The notes beneath the pieces are model-generated. The model was not told the origin of the DNA, ran no database searches, and saw only the letters and a program-made list of their open reading frames with translations. Below are positions 11,340-22,449 of a stretch of DNA of 64,000 nt, one piece after another. The first letter of the stretch is position 1, and each line of letters starts with the position of its first letter. The stretch spans positions 8,618,109 through 8,682,108 of the forward strand of contig JAJEKV010000004.1 in NCBI GenBank assembly GCA_021234155.1, written 5' to 3'. Made by a program: the position numbers and the translations under genes. Source of the DNA: Isoetes taiwanensis. Lineage: Eukaryota > Streptophyta > Lycopodiopsida > Isoetales > Isoetaceae.

Positions 11340-12727
11340 AGCCCTAGGAGGTGGTGGAGGCGGTCGATGTGTCATGTGAGAGTAACCCCAGGGTCTACTG
11401 TGGCAGCCGCAACAGATGCAACCTCTGGTGGATAGGCAACGGCCAATGGGGCTGCCGTGAGGAGCTTCATGCCCATCCAAGGCGCAATGTCCTGACCCAA
11501 GGCCGTCAGGGCAAGATCCCGTCGTCGCAGTACATGCGTAAGCGTCACGATAGGGGAAGCTTCTTGTGGCCGGCGGTGTAGAGAGTGCACCGGAGGGCCC
11601 ACCATGAAGCTTCAGCCTCTGGCCCTAGATCTCGGGCTATGAAGAGGACTTGTCCATGTCGGAAGGCCGACAAAAAGAAACGGGTAAGGTGGTTATCCAG
11701 CACTTTCCCTTGCGAAGTCTCGATTCTTTCGCCACTTCCTTATCCAAGTCCATGGGGACTTCTTCCTCCTTGAGCTCCCTGTTGCTCCTCCTTCTTGTCT
11801 TGCTTGGGTTATGGTATAAATCTTCACCCTCATCATCCGAAGTGGGAGGAACCTCAACCATATTAATGTTTGGGGCGTGAGGTCCCATAGCGTGAAGGCA
11901 TCAGTGCGGGTTCTTGAAGGCTGGTTCCCGCATCACTTAAGTCGCTAAGACGTAATAGAGTCTCTGCCCTAGGCTCTAGGGTCTCCGACGGAACCGGGCG
12001 GTGGTGCACCTCGAGGAAGCTTCGGTAGAAGTGAAGTCGATGAAATCATCCATACAATACTTCCTCGCAAGCTCATAAAGTACATGGTCTTTTGCGCTAA
12101 GCGCCGAAACCGCCACCCGCGTGATACGCCCGGATAATATCATCCAAGAGAAGGTATTCATGCCCCGGTGATAAATAAGCTGGAAGGCCGTCTAACCCCG
12201 ACAAGCCTATAGATTGGTCACGGCGGCGGTGGTAGCTCCTCTGCTAGCTCTTTCCAACGGGCAAAGTCGCCCATTCCTATATGCTCGTCATCCCCCTCCT
12301 CGGAGGATTCTGGTAGCCTGCCCTTCTCTGCCGGCAAGATTTCATCCTCAACGTATTGGTCCATGAGGATGGCTAGAGCGAAAGTAGCTTCCAGATACTG
12401 CTGCCCCTGATGCTGGACCACTGGTAGGTGTTTACCCCATCGGAGTTTCCCCTTCAAGACGTCATAAGCATGTGTGTCCCCGCCTAGCATCTGCCGAACT
12501 ATCTCCCGCTCCAAATACAAGTGGGGAGGATCCCCCAGAGGAATACACAGAGGAAGCATTTCCTCCATGTAAAAGTCAAGGAATCCGGCGTAGTCCGGAT
12601 GCCGCTGCATATTGGCAAGGAGATCTATGCGTTGGCATCGCAAAGGCTGCAGCAGGTCGAAGGGAACCTGTGGATCCCATTTCTCTCCATCAAGGTACCA
12701 GGCAGCAAGGTCGGCGGCGGCAGCCAT
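11340..12727 (-). pseudogene. ORF2 of H3 element A (conserved with element B, unknown family)
   Basis: Starts at 12727 (MAAAADLAAWYLDGEKW) and is open to 12218. It continues after frameshifts through SPGHEYLLLDDII near 12170, YCMDDFIDFTS near 12040, an acidic/basic linker with SKTRRRSNRELKEEE near 11790, GQVLFIARDLGPEAEASWW near 11640, and VLRRRDLALTALGQDIAPW near 11530. Every segment has an ordered match in ORF2 of element B. Matching pairs include QGQQYLEATFALAILM with QGHKYLSTQVALATFL, and CMDDFIDFTS with YNDDFIDYSE. Conservation between two diverged elements indicates a real protein. Its function is unknown. The C-terminal segment is a long predicted helix followed by a P-P-E loop and a short helix. 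Confidence 0.72.
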
Positions 12728-12734
12728 GGCGCTA

Positions 12735-12875
12735 GAAGGGAGGAGAGAGGAAAAGAAGCGTTTAAAATAACCTTACAGTCCCCTTTTAAACCCTTTTTTT
12801 TTAAAGCTGACGTCAGCATTTTATTTTAAATTTAACATAAAAAAAACATTAAACTTTTAATTCAAAATAAAAGCC
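12735..12875. other. Spacer between ORF1 and ORF2 of element A
   Basis: T-rich and A-rich on alternate strands, about 140 bp. No gene is seen. Confidence 0.4.
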
Positions 12876-12879
12876 TCTT

Positions 12880-14155
12880 TATTAATTATCACAAAAAAAA
12901 TATGTACAAATGCGGATCCCCTTGAAGTGGTTTTGCTCCCGTATCCCCTGAGGCGAGGGCTAAATCCTTAGGCATTATGGTGACCCTCTTTGCGTGGATA
13001 GCGCCAAAGGTTGGCATCACCAAAAGTGCTACCAAGTAGGCTTCAGCAGACCTCTTGGGCGCCTAAAATTGCAAAGGTCTGGAAACGGAGATCGGTCTTA
13101 AATTGTTGTGCGATCTCTCGTACCAGCCTCTGAAAAGGCAGCTTCCTGATCAGAAGGTCCGTGGACTTCTGAAATTTGCGGATCTCCCGCAATGCCACGG
13201 TACCGGGTCGGAACCGATGTGGCTTCCGCTGTGGCCCAGGCCCCGACGATGTTGGCACCGTCTTAGCCCCAACAACCGGCCGGGAGTTATCCACTCTCTG
13301 TTGCCTCCGGTCGGAGCTGGTCTTCTTCCCAAAAGCCCCGACAGTCCTTAACTTATCCTTGTATTGACTGCCGGCCTTATGGGCAACTCCCTTCCTCCGG
13401 AGCTTAACGGTCGGATGCGTCGGTTTTGGGTTCGAGCCACTCCCAGATGCACCTCCTCCCTGTTGGTCCCGCTGATCTTGTCGGTCCCGCTCATCTTGCT
13501 CCAACTTCTCGCGCTCTTCCCGAGCTCTCCTTAGGTCTTCTTGGATCTGAGCAAAAAGCTGGGCTGCGGCACGGCGATTAAGTTCAGCGTGGTACCGTTG
13601 TGGCCGCAGACCCATATCTATCTGAATAGTTGTCAGATAGTCTATGCTAATGTCGGGGATTTCTCCCCAGACAAAGCTGTTGGAACCCTCATGCCAGTGG
13701 TATGGGGGAACCTCAATGGCTCTGCCATCAATGACGGCAAAGCCGTCCCCGAGGTACCGGTACTCCCTACCCCGAGCTGCTGTGTCAGCCCGCTCAATCT
13801 CCCGGTGGTCGTCCTCCCTGGCAAAACCCCTAATACGGTCGGCCTCCGTCCTGACATCTTCCTCCTCCGTATGGCCTTCCTGTTCGGGAGGATAAAATTT
13901 GATGAGCATCATTACCATATCAGGTTGCTCAACAAGGGTATATGGGAGCTGGCGTAGGTTCAGCCGGATGAGGAATGGCTCTGAGAAGTGATAGACAGGA
14001 TATGGAATCCTATCGTTGTTCTCAAACCTATTGACCAGCTCATCCAACAAGATGTCGATGAGGGCTGGGTCAGTAGCCATGTGCTTAGCAATCATGGCGT
14101 AGATCTCCACGATGCTCATGGTGGACGGATCCGGAGCGCTCTTGGTAATGGCCAT
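12880..14155 (-). CDS. ORF1 of element A: novel N-terminal domain fused to histone H3
   Basis: Continuously open from 14299 to 13043. I take the Met at 14155 ([10 protein letters not shown]) as the start because the preceding 48 codons are low-complexity and less like protein. Order: a helical and beta-rich N-terminal domain of about 190 residues, unrecognised ([29 protein letters not shown]); a charged coiled-coil-like stretch ([19 protein letters not shown]); a basic Gly/Ser-rich linker; then, at 13225-13079, [18 protein letters not shown] and [17 protein letters not shown]. By hand count 46 of 49 residues equal canonical H3 K37-Q85. A frameshift at about 13050 interrupts helix 2. The other frame continues with SAEAYLVAL, then [16 protein letters not shown] (H3 helix 3), to about 12880, with two more likely indels. 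The gene lies directly after the LTR and leader and before ORF2 and gag. It may be intact in the living element, because copy comparison shows indel-type noise here. Confidence 0.9.
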
Positions 14156-14299
14156 AGCGGGTAGCGGCGTGTTTGGCGAAAAGGGGATGGCAAAGGGGGC
14201 GCTAAGATGCACAAGGCACAAGGGCGCAGGATCAAGGTCCGGTCTGGTGGCGATGGCGGAGGGCGGCTCAGGCGGTTGGAGGCACGGAAGCAAAAGCAA

Positions 14300-14886
14300 A
14301 TGACAGGAAATGGTTTGTTAAACGGCCAATTAACTTTTAAAATTTCAAAATTTTTTTCTTATTAACTTCAAAATTTTATTATTAAAAAAAATATACGGCG
14401 AAAATACGCGCCACATACGGTCGGGCGCCGATGGCATTATACGGAATACGCGACCGGTGTCGCCGAAATGCAAGCGGCGCCGAAGTTGACTGGCGGGCCC
14501 AGCGTTGATTTCGGGTCGACGGATTCGGGCGGCCGACAAAGATTTCGGCGCCGAACTTGATTTAAAGCGACAAAAGGCAAGCGGCGCCCGAATTCGTTTT
14601 TGGGCCTGCCCTTGACCATTTTTCGCCTGGAGTTGACTGTTCTAGGGTAATTCAAGTACGCCCGATCCAAGGAAACCATCTCCTTCGTCATTTAAGCTAC
14701 CCACTGACACCTGTTAGGCCTCCAATCTTGGCCCCTCCACTTCAAAGCTACAATTTCTTAACTTAACCTAACACCAAGCCAAACAACAAAGAGAACTAAC
14801 GACACATTGACTCAGCCTCCTCCTAACTACCGTGCTTATGAAGTTAGTGTTTGGCCAGTGCTATGATTTCGAGCAACCGAAATCAC
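14300..14886 (-). other. Leader of element A (copy 2)
   Basis: Lies between PBS and ORF1 on the element strand. It includes a GC-rich part at 14400-14640 and a T/A-rich part next to ORF1. No separate gene is seen. Confidence 0.6.
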
Positions 14887-14899
14887 GGCTCTGATACCA
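14887..14899 (-). promoter_or_regulatory. tRNA-Met primer-binding site of element A
   Basis: On the minus strand TGGTATCAGAGCC, the usual complement of the 3' end of plant initiator tRNA-Met. It begins two bases inside the LTR end. It fixes the element's orientation and the LTR boundary. Confidence 0.95.
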
Positions 14900-14900
14900 C

Positions 14901-16505
14901 TGTGACGCTCCCAGAATATATACGACCCTCGGACGTATACATACGGGGACTTTCCCCTCCCATGGCAACCATCTCACCATGAGCAGGGCCCTCCGTCTAT
15001 TTCAGGCCATCTATGAAATGAGGCCCGAAAGAAGGACACGAAGGGGTCATTCGGCCCACGCCTTCAGTGGGACTCCTACGTCGCGGAAGCATGAATACAA
15101 GGGTTAGCACACAGCATGAATATACATAAATAACCACCACGAGGGGTGGCGCATCCATCTAATATACCAACGGCGTAGAATATGCATCTAATCCTACGAA
15201 AACACCCAGAACCCAGGTTCTACCCCGGCTCAGACTCCCGTGAGGATCGACTGACGGCTGGGCCTCAAGGGATCAGCAGACCGAGTCTTGGCATGGCGTT
15301 GGCTGGCATAGAACATTGGCTGGGGTTGTCCACTCCATCCGCCCCTCCTGTGCACACTTTGCAGATGGGTCGATTCATGCTATGGCTTTGCTATAGCCTT
15401 CCGGAGACGCAAACTCAGGGCATCACCCTCGAGCCTACTCCGTGTTCATGCCTGGTCCGATGAGGCAGGTCGGGGAGGCGTCCCCTTCCAGAATCACAGT
15501 GGTTCCATGGGTGAGCTAGAGAATACGTGCCGCATCAGCGACCCCCGCATCCGTACCCGACTTACTCACCCTAAATCTACTCAAAGTGCATGGTGCTCCA
15601 TACGGATCACACCTCTACACCCAGGGAGTGTCAGACCCATACCCGACCCTCAACGTGACCGGCTATCAGGCCTAGCCCATGTAGGAGTCTCAGAGCCTTG
15701 TATGCTCATGCAAGACCCCACCCCTCATGTCACCTTGTGTTCCTTGTGCGGTGCTAAGCCGCACCATAGCATCTAGGACCGGTGGGTTCTTGTGCATGAG
15801 CCGCATTTAATGGGACCGCATGCAGGCTATCTAGGAGCATACTACAATACACGGTTCAGAGGCCTCTACCCCGTAATCCCCGTTTTTGAGTCGATTAAAC
15901 AAAGAACTAACAATCCATCCTTTCGGAGTAAGAACCGAATTGAATATAAAGAGAACTTGTTTGTACAATCAAGGGTTAGTTTCTATGATTGATTCACAAA
16001 GAGAACGAGAGAGAGCGGACACAACCAAGTGTTAACTAGAATTCACATAGTCACCTACCGAATTACATTTGGACTCGTTTCCATGGGGCCTCCATCTTCC
16101 TCGGGAGTTGAGAATTCAATTTGTTACTTCACTGGGGGGACGCATTGTTATGGTGATCTTCGCAAGTGTCGATGGCGATGGCTCCCCGGCCTTCCTTGGT
16201 CGATCTTCGTGAGTCAATCCCAGGGATAGGGGTCAAGTTGGCATCCAAACTTGGCAATCCCCATGCTACCCAATCGATTGGGGCAGGTGGCGCCTTCCCA
16301 AATGGTAATTAGCCTAATTTCCTAGGTTATAGGTTATTATTATTAATGTGTTAAATTAGCATAGCTAATTTAATCCTTTTTAAGGTAACCCTCTAGGTTG
16401 CAATTAAGTTCCCATACCCCCATGGTAGCGTACCTTTAGGGAGTGACGTGCTTGTATTTGTACGTGTCCCGTATAGTAGACCGTATAAATACGTGGAACG
16501 TCACA
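14901..16505 (-). mobile_element. 5' LTR of H3 element A (copy 2)
   Basis: 1605 bp, with perfect 7-bp inverted ends TGTGACG...CGTCACA. The PBS lies directly next to it. Read on the minus strand it shares blocks with the LTR of element B: AGAACCCACC near the middle, GGGTATGGGTCTGACACT, a GAATGACNCCTTYGTGTCCT block, and the final GGAGCGTCACA. No 3' LTR partner is in the window. Confidence 0.93.
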
Positions 16506-16810
16506 GAACCATCAAAGACATCACCATCACTAATGGTTGCATTATCCTCATCATGAGGAATCTGATCAGGGGCTGCATGAGTGTCTTTATCACTGTCATC
16601 ATTACTACTGCTGGAAGAGCTAGGCTCACTGTTATTAATTGCTGGAAGGGCTGAGGAGGAGATGCCTTGTCCAATGCTAAAATCAGATTCACCAAAGTGC
16701 ACGCTTTTTTTATTAAGAACTTTTCTGGTAGCAGGGTTATAAAGCTTGAAGCCTTCGCTATTCTTGCAATATCCTAACAAGATAGCGCACGGAGGTTGTC
16801 CTCCATGGCC
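16506..16810 (-). pseudogene. Ty1/copia polyprotein relic, copy 2
   Basis: Same as 2976-3280: CAILLGYCKNSEGFKLYNP on the minus strand, interrupted on one side by the LTR of element A and on the other (near 16796) by non-copia DNA. The integrase part of what may be the same copia element reappears at 21011-21240, suggesting that about 4.2 kb was inserted or rearranged between them. Confidence 0.72.
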
Positions 16811-17773
16811 GGAGGGTGAAGTGGCTTAAATCATACTTCAAAGTCATGTTTTCACAATCAATCAAAATTGCTACTTTAAAACAATAGAATACTTGATACC
16901 ATGACTTTATAAGAATTGGCCTGAAGAAATCTTTGGTGCTCATCATGGAACAAGGATTGCAGAAGTATAAAGACAAGTCTAATAGAGCAGAGAATGGAAG
17001 TACATATTTTGTTAGCATAGAAATGAGAGAACTCCTTGAAGACCTTTGATCAGATTTTTGTCACAGAGAGCTTCAAACATCTGAGGAGCAGGTTTTGTAG
17101 AGGAATAAAATATTGATGCATAGCCTAACTCCAAACCTCGCAAGAAAAAGTAAAACCCAATGATCCCAGACTCAAAATGCAAGATCTATGCAATGCACAT
17201 ACCAAGAATCTCCATCTCCATAGCTAAATGAAGATCTCTCTCTCTCTTCCTCCGTCCCTCCCTCTTTCCCCCCCAAGAATGATAGCCATATATGACAGGC
17301 GGTCTGGTGCAATTTCTATATTTTAAGTTTGGACCAGTGAATGTATATTGCGTTGAGCGGTCTTGATGAAGGAGTTATGTATGTGATAATTATGGGTGTT
17401 TTGTTTATGCGTGCTTTGTTTTAATGGTTTTGTTTCAGGTGCTTGATTTGAATTCTAGGATTTGGAGTTTGCAGACGATGAATGCATGAAAGTGAGGCTT
17501 AGTTAATTTATTGCGTCATGTAAATGAAGAACCACGTGAAATAGATAGTGGAATCGTCGGATCCTTAGAAACACATGAAACAATGTATGAAGAATTCAAA
17601 TAGAAAAGAAAGAAGGGGGGTGCAAAAGAACTTAGGAACTGTTAATTGAGGATATGAAGATTGCTAAGAATTTAATGGCATGAAATACATGGAAGTTGCA
17701 AGCAAAGTAAAGCTACTTAAAAATGAAAAGGCATGTCTTTTGTTGCTCAATAGTTATGGGTCGAGTTCTGAGC
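16811..17773. other. No gene recognised (flank, copy 2)
   Basis: Same content as 3281-4356. Confidence 0.5.
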
Positions 17774-19127
17774 CTAGGCCCTATCGGAGGTAATGATTTG
17801 GAGTCCACGGTTCATCTCAAACGTGCATTTATCCTGGCTCTTCAATACGCTTTGGCGCAATGATCGAGGATCTGCCTTCATTGTAGCTAATGTGCCTCCT
17901 AATGGATAACTGAGAAATTTGTCAAGCAATGCTCCTACCATTGTGATATATAGCATCTTGGATGCAGTGTCAATGTCGCCGAATATTGTTAACTCTTCCG
18001 TCATGTTGGCGTCCCTGCACTTGTTGCAGAGATTGTCTGACACTACCTTGTTGCAAGCATTGCATGTCTTCACAACCTTGTTGTCACTAGTTATATTCAA
18101 TCTCAATGTGCCTGAGACCTGCACATCCAAAAATGTTTGATTAGTGGAAAGCTGTATCAAAGAAGGTGACAAGTGAGGACAATTTTGGCTTAGTTTTAGT
18201 AGGAAAAGATATGCTTTGGTATTGTCTAGTGCTGCGAAGACTTCGTTTGTTTGAGTGTCGCCACTATGTCATCGTCTGAAAACTATAATTCATCCAGAAA
18301 CCATCTTGACACTGCGCCCTCTACAATCTTGAATGCTATTGTAGCCTCCACAAATGTTAAACTAGTCTGGCCATATTGGCCTTCAGGGTCTTGAATAAGA
18401 CAACAGGTTTACGCCTTAAAAGAAACAAACGTTTGAGCTTCTCAAACACATGCGCCTCTTCAGACCATGAACTTCAATTCTGCAACATCCTTTGTGCCGC
18501 ACCCATCTGCGACTAGCAAACAAGGGAACATCGCATGTTCTTTGACCCTGACGATAACAACTAGTAGGTCGACGTATATGGGTTGGTCATGGGTCGTGCT
18601 TAACAATGACCATATGTTTGGACCATCTATAGGCAATAAGGAAAGCATAACTCCAGGCCCTTCAATGGATGCCACCTCGATGTTCCTTAGAATCTTTATG
18701 GTGTTTACACAATCTCCGAACTCATACACCGGATTTCTCTTCCTTACACCGAAATTACGTATGGAGATCCAAAGCCTGGTCTCAATACAGTTTGCAATTC
18801 CATGCCCCGTTCCTCGTCTGCAGTTATCGTGATTGTGTGCATTGCATGCTTGTCCACGATGTCCACATTCGATGCCCTGTAACTGTTGGATGTTGCTCGT
18901 AGCAGATTCCCGTATTGGATTAGAATGAGTACATGTATCTCGTTTCCAGAAGCAGCAAACAAACAAGTTGATTTCTGGATCGTTTTTGTTGACTTCGGAT
19001 TGGGCATGTCAACAAAATCCCTGCTTGCCACGCGCTTGGTGCCACTGGATGATGCATTCTGCACTGCCACACTAGTTAATGTGATCTGAAAGAAAGAAGG
19101 ACAAGCAATGGAGGTTAATGATGACAA
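17774..19127 (-). CDS. OB-fold/zinc-ribbon protein exons, copy 2 (RPA1- or POT1-like)
   Basis: Candidate exons: 19086-18744 after the acceptor TTTCTTTCAG; around 18680-18460 with VDLLVVIVRVKEHAMF and LLVADGCGTKDVAEL; and 18172-17774 with SGTLRLNITSDNKVVKTCN, the CNAC-x8-CNKC zinc-ribbon pattern and ELTIFGDIDTASKMLYI. The last segment is longer here (132 codons) than in copy 1 because of single-base differences. Proteins of this kind bind single-stranded DNA in replication, repair, meiosis or at telomeres. Family assignment and splicing are inference. A Helitron- or transposon-captured RPA fragment is an alternative. Confidence 0.42.
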
Positions 19128-19217
19128 GCAATGGAGGTTTATTTGTTGATGGTTGGAAGAATCGCTCCTCCACCATTTTTATATATGGCAAAAAAGGGTT
19201 TTCTTGCATGTTTGATC

Positions 19218-19334
19218 ATAAAGGCACCTTTTCATAAAATGCAAAGTATTGGGTATATAAAGGCTCCTTTTCGTAAAATGCAAAGTATTGGGTATTTAAA
19301 GGCACCTTTTCGTAAAATGGAAAGTATTGAGTAT
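19218..19334 (+). repeat. Tandem repeat, 3 x 39 bp, copy 2
   Basis: Same array as 5687-5803, with one extra substitution (AAGGCTCC). Confidence 0.9.
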
Positions 19335-19800
19335 TTAAGAGATTGTGATAGTGAAGCATTCAAAGGTGTGCGAAAACATTGAAGCATCGATTATCCTCAA
19401 GCAACGGCACGGCTCCGAACTTCAAACCTATTGAAGGTAATTCCTCTGCAGGTTATGTTTTCATACTTCTACCTTCTTTGTATTGTCTTTGGATGTATTT
19501 TTCAATCCTGTTGATCTTTACCAAGGGAGGCATTAGCCGCAGAACATATTGTCTAATCCCATAAAAAGTATGACATTATTATCTGGGAATTTCTACCAAG
19601 GGGTGCATGCGTTGGCCTTTGTTGTCAAGAAGAGAAAGATGGTCCAAAACCCATCTCTTGATGCTTACAAGTTGCTCATTGAAGAGCATTTCTATTTTGC
19701 CTCTTGAAAACCAAAAGACCTGCCATTTGTTTCTTGTAATAACTCTAATGCTAGTTTATCATCTGCATTAAATATCCTACACTTGGTTGGCTTTATATCT
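19335..19800. other. No gene recognised
   Basis: End of the duplication unit at 19666, followed by unique AT-rich DNA. Confidence 0.5.
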
Positions 19801-19808
19801 AGCTCTCT

Positions 19809-20321
19809 CAATGTTGTTAAGTACGTCAAAGTCCGTACCTTTAAAAAATATTTTTTAAGATTTTTTGAAGATTTTTAAAATTTTTGAAAAAAAAATCTTT
19901 AAAAACGTATTTCATATAAAATACGTTAAAAATCTCTAAAATCCTTAAAAATCTTTAAAAATCCTTAGACTGTGATTTAATATATGACGTTCTTGAACTT
20001 ATTTATCCTTGTATATGAAATTCTTATATTTCTTAATCTCTATAATTGCATGGCAAAACAACTATGATATCTTTGTACTTGAACTTAATAGTTTCTAGTA
20101 GCAGCATAAATTTTTGATTTACTTATTGACATGCTACATCTTGTAACTTGTAGTAAAAATATTTATTTTAACCATAGCACATATATCCAATAAAGCAGTG
20201 CAAAGAATGTGCAAATTTTATTTTTATTTTTTTTGGCCATACCAAATCATAAAAATTCTTTAAAAAACGTGAGGATTTATATATACTTTAAAAATAAAAA
20301 ACGAGTTTTTTAACAACATTG
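19809..20321. mobile_element. MITE-like element with 12-bp TIRs and 8-bp target duplication
   Basis: 513 bp bounded by CAATGTTGTTAA (19809-19820) and its exact complement TTAACAACATTG (20310-20321). The 8-bp direct repeat AGCTCTCT flanks it at 19801-19808 and 20322-20329. The interior is AT-rich with many AAATCTTTAAAA-type repeats and a hairpin around 19905-19935. There is no coding capacity. An 8-bp target duplication points to an hAT-type transposase acting in trans. Confidence 0.88.
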
Positions 20322-20329
20322 AGCTCTCT

Positions 20330-21005
20330 TGCACATTTTGGCGTGATCCTCAATATTTCGAAACTTAATCAAAGCATGTATTTGCTACGGCATAACCAAA
20401 GCATCATCTATTGTGCTTGTCAGCAAATGATGCTATTAAATCTAGAGCCCTTTCACCGAGTTCCCTATATTTTGAAAGCTAGGACAATAAAGCAGGTATT
20501 TGCACAAGCAAAGTCAAAGCATTGTTTCTCACTAGCTAGTGATTTGCATTAGAAGTTTTTGAGCTTGGTTTGCAATGCACAAGGTTTAGCTTGGACTAAT
20601 ACATTTCTTATCCTCTATATTTGAATCCTTCTTATTGGATCCTGTCTATTTTGTACCTTGAAAATTATAGTAAACAAAGCAAATGTCTGTACCAACAGAA
20701 CCAAAATGCCCTTTATTTATTTTTTAAGTCATTTGAGTATGCTGAATCTTGTTTAAAGTTTTTAAACTGCATCAGAGCTAGAGCCAGGCCCTATATGACT
20801 TTGAACCATAGCATGCCTCATAGTTTACATTTCCATGGCATAGCATATTCTATGCAAGTTAGGCTGGTTGCGGATGACGATAAAATCTTGCTAAAATCAT
20901 GGAACTACATTATTCTTAGAGAAATTATCTCAGGCTTTCCATGACTCCCATACACCGCTAATGGCCTACATCAACATGCTGGCTGTCAAATATTCCACAT
21001 CAAGA
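20330..21005. other. No gene recognised
   Basis: AT-rich; possible faint copia continuation towards 20900-21005, too degraded to support. Confidence 0.4.
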
Positions 21006-21010
21006 AAGAT

Positions 21011-21240
21011 CTAGATACATGCATATGGAAATGAGCAACAATAAAAAACAAGCAAGGACTTAGCATATTCTTTCACAGTTCTTATCTTTCTTTCATTGAT
21101 ACCATTTTGTGCATGCTCATAAGGAATAGATGTTTCATGTTTGATTCTAGATTCTTGAAGAAAAAATCTCAACTCATCTGATAGAAACTCGCCTTCTATT
21201 ACTCTGAATCTTCTTGATCTTACAACCCTTCTCATTTTCT
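21011..21240 (-). pseudogene. Ty1/copia integrase fragment
   Basis: The minus strand reads GEFLSDELRFFLQESRIKHE, then SIPYEHAQNGINERKIRTV and KEYAKSLL. This is the integrase core around the catalytic Glu of Ty1/copia polyproteins (family pattern P-Y-x-P-x-Q-N-G-x-x-E-R). It is truncated on both sides: a LINE poly-T lies immediately to the right at 21249, and a frameshift or stop lies to the left. Confidence 0.88.
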
Positions 21241-21248
21241 ACTTCCAA

Positions 21249-22384
21249 TTAGATTTTTTTTTTTTTTTTTTTTTTAAGGACGACAAGCTTTATTCACCAA
21301 CTAAAAACCAGAGCAACATAAAATGCAAAGACAGGATTATAACCCCAATGGACAAACCGATCCAACTGAGCACAACCACCTGCCTATGCAAAAGAATGAA
21401 TCTGAAGGTAAGTATGCCAGATCAGTACTTTCTTCTCTTGATCAAGAGAAGAACAATTGTAAGCCATAACAATTTTATTTGCGCCCCATCGAAGAATCAA
21501 TCTCATCTGCGATATCACGCCCTTTAAAAATAAACAACCTCCTTCTCTTCGGATTGACCATAAAAAGCCCGACCACATGCGAGATGAAAAGCTCGTTTCC
21601 GTAGTTTGGGCCAAGCATCGGGATAGATAGCAAGCAAAATTTTTGGCTAGATCGAGAGCGTGCCAAATAGGGTCAACAACCAAGACCATGCCTGCCAAGC
21701 CGCTCACACAAGAAAAACCAATGCTCAATACTCTCAACCCTTTCTTTGGCATAAAGGGATGAGAGCGAAATCCGATTATCCATTTTATGGACTAACCTGT
21801 TGACTTTGAGGCATCTATGGATCACTTGCCACCACAAAACTACTACTTTGGGATGAAGCAGCTTATCCCATACCCATATCCAAACACTTTTCCATTGTGG
21901 CTGAGGGACCTGAAGATGCCACCTATTAGATGGAGGCAGGATTTCAGAATGCAAAAGCAATTTATACACAGAAGACACAAATTGCCCTGGCTGGATATCC
22001 TGATGGCAACCCCATACGACTACCTCAATCTATAGACCAGAATCCTGTGGCAACAATGCAGCAATATGATTCCAGATTACTCTGTCCCATCTGTACAACA
22101 AGAACTTTGTTCTAAATGCTTCCCATGACATGAGATGACCAGACTCATACCAAGCTGCAATAGTGCTGATACCAGCTGCTACCCATCGTCGTTGTGTCTT
22201 TGGATGAACAACCGCACTTAGAGGTACATTCTCTGGAGTGTCCTGCAAAGGAATCCACCAGCATGGAGTGGACAACTGAAGACATGCCTCAGGATTAAAA
22301 TGGAAAAGAGACCTGACAGTGTCCCAAGCAGCAAACAACCCCTTTAGAAAGGGAGAAGCATTATGCCCACCTTCGATGGGCAAC
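21249..22384 (-). mobile_element. 5'-truncated LINE (L1-type 3' end) with poly(A) tail
   Basis: The poly-T at 21249-21276 is the minus-strand poly(A) tail. Upstream in the element, minus-strand pieces encode a zf-RVT-type C-terminus: KSVWIWVWDKLLHPKVVVLWW, HRCLKVNRLVHKM, and SIEHWFFLCERLGRHG, typical of plant L1 ORF2 proteins. The element ends abruptly near 22384. It sits next to the copia integrase relic, so it probably inserted into that element. Multiple frameshifts show it is dead. Confidence 0.8.
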
Positions 22385-22449
22385 CCATGTGATTATACAT
22401 CAAAGTAGAGTAGACTATGCTAGATGACCAAAAGCAATACTCTTAGAAT

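Larger units (their letters stand above)
6136..19666. repeat. Complete unit (copy 2) of the 13.5-kb tandem duplication
   Basis: This 13,531-bp unit starts inside the integrase gene of H3 element A and ends in the DNA flanking that element's 5' LTR, beyond OB-fold gene exons. The part that can be compared with copy 1 is 13535-19666. In the non-LTR flank (16506-19666) I count only about half a dozen differences in 3.1 kb, while the element part (13535-16200) differs from copy 1 at scores of positions, including many indels. Confidence 0.88.

Noticed and set aside
13541-13957. 138-codon plus frame over ORF1 of element A
   Set aside because: Antisense of the well-supported H3-fusion ORF.
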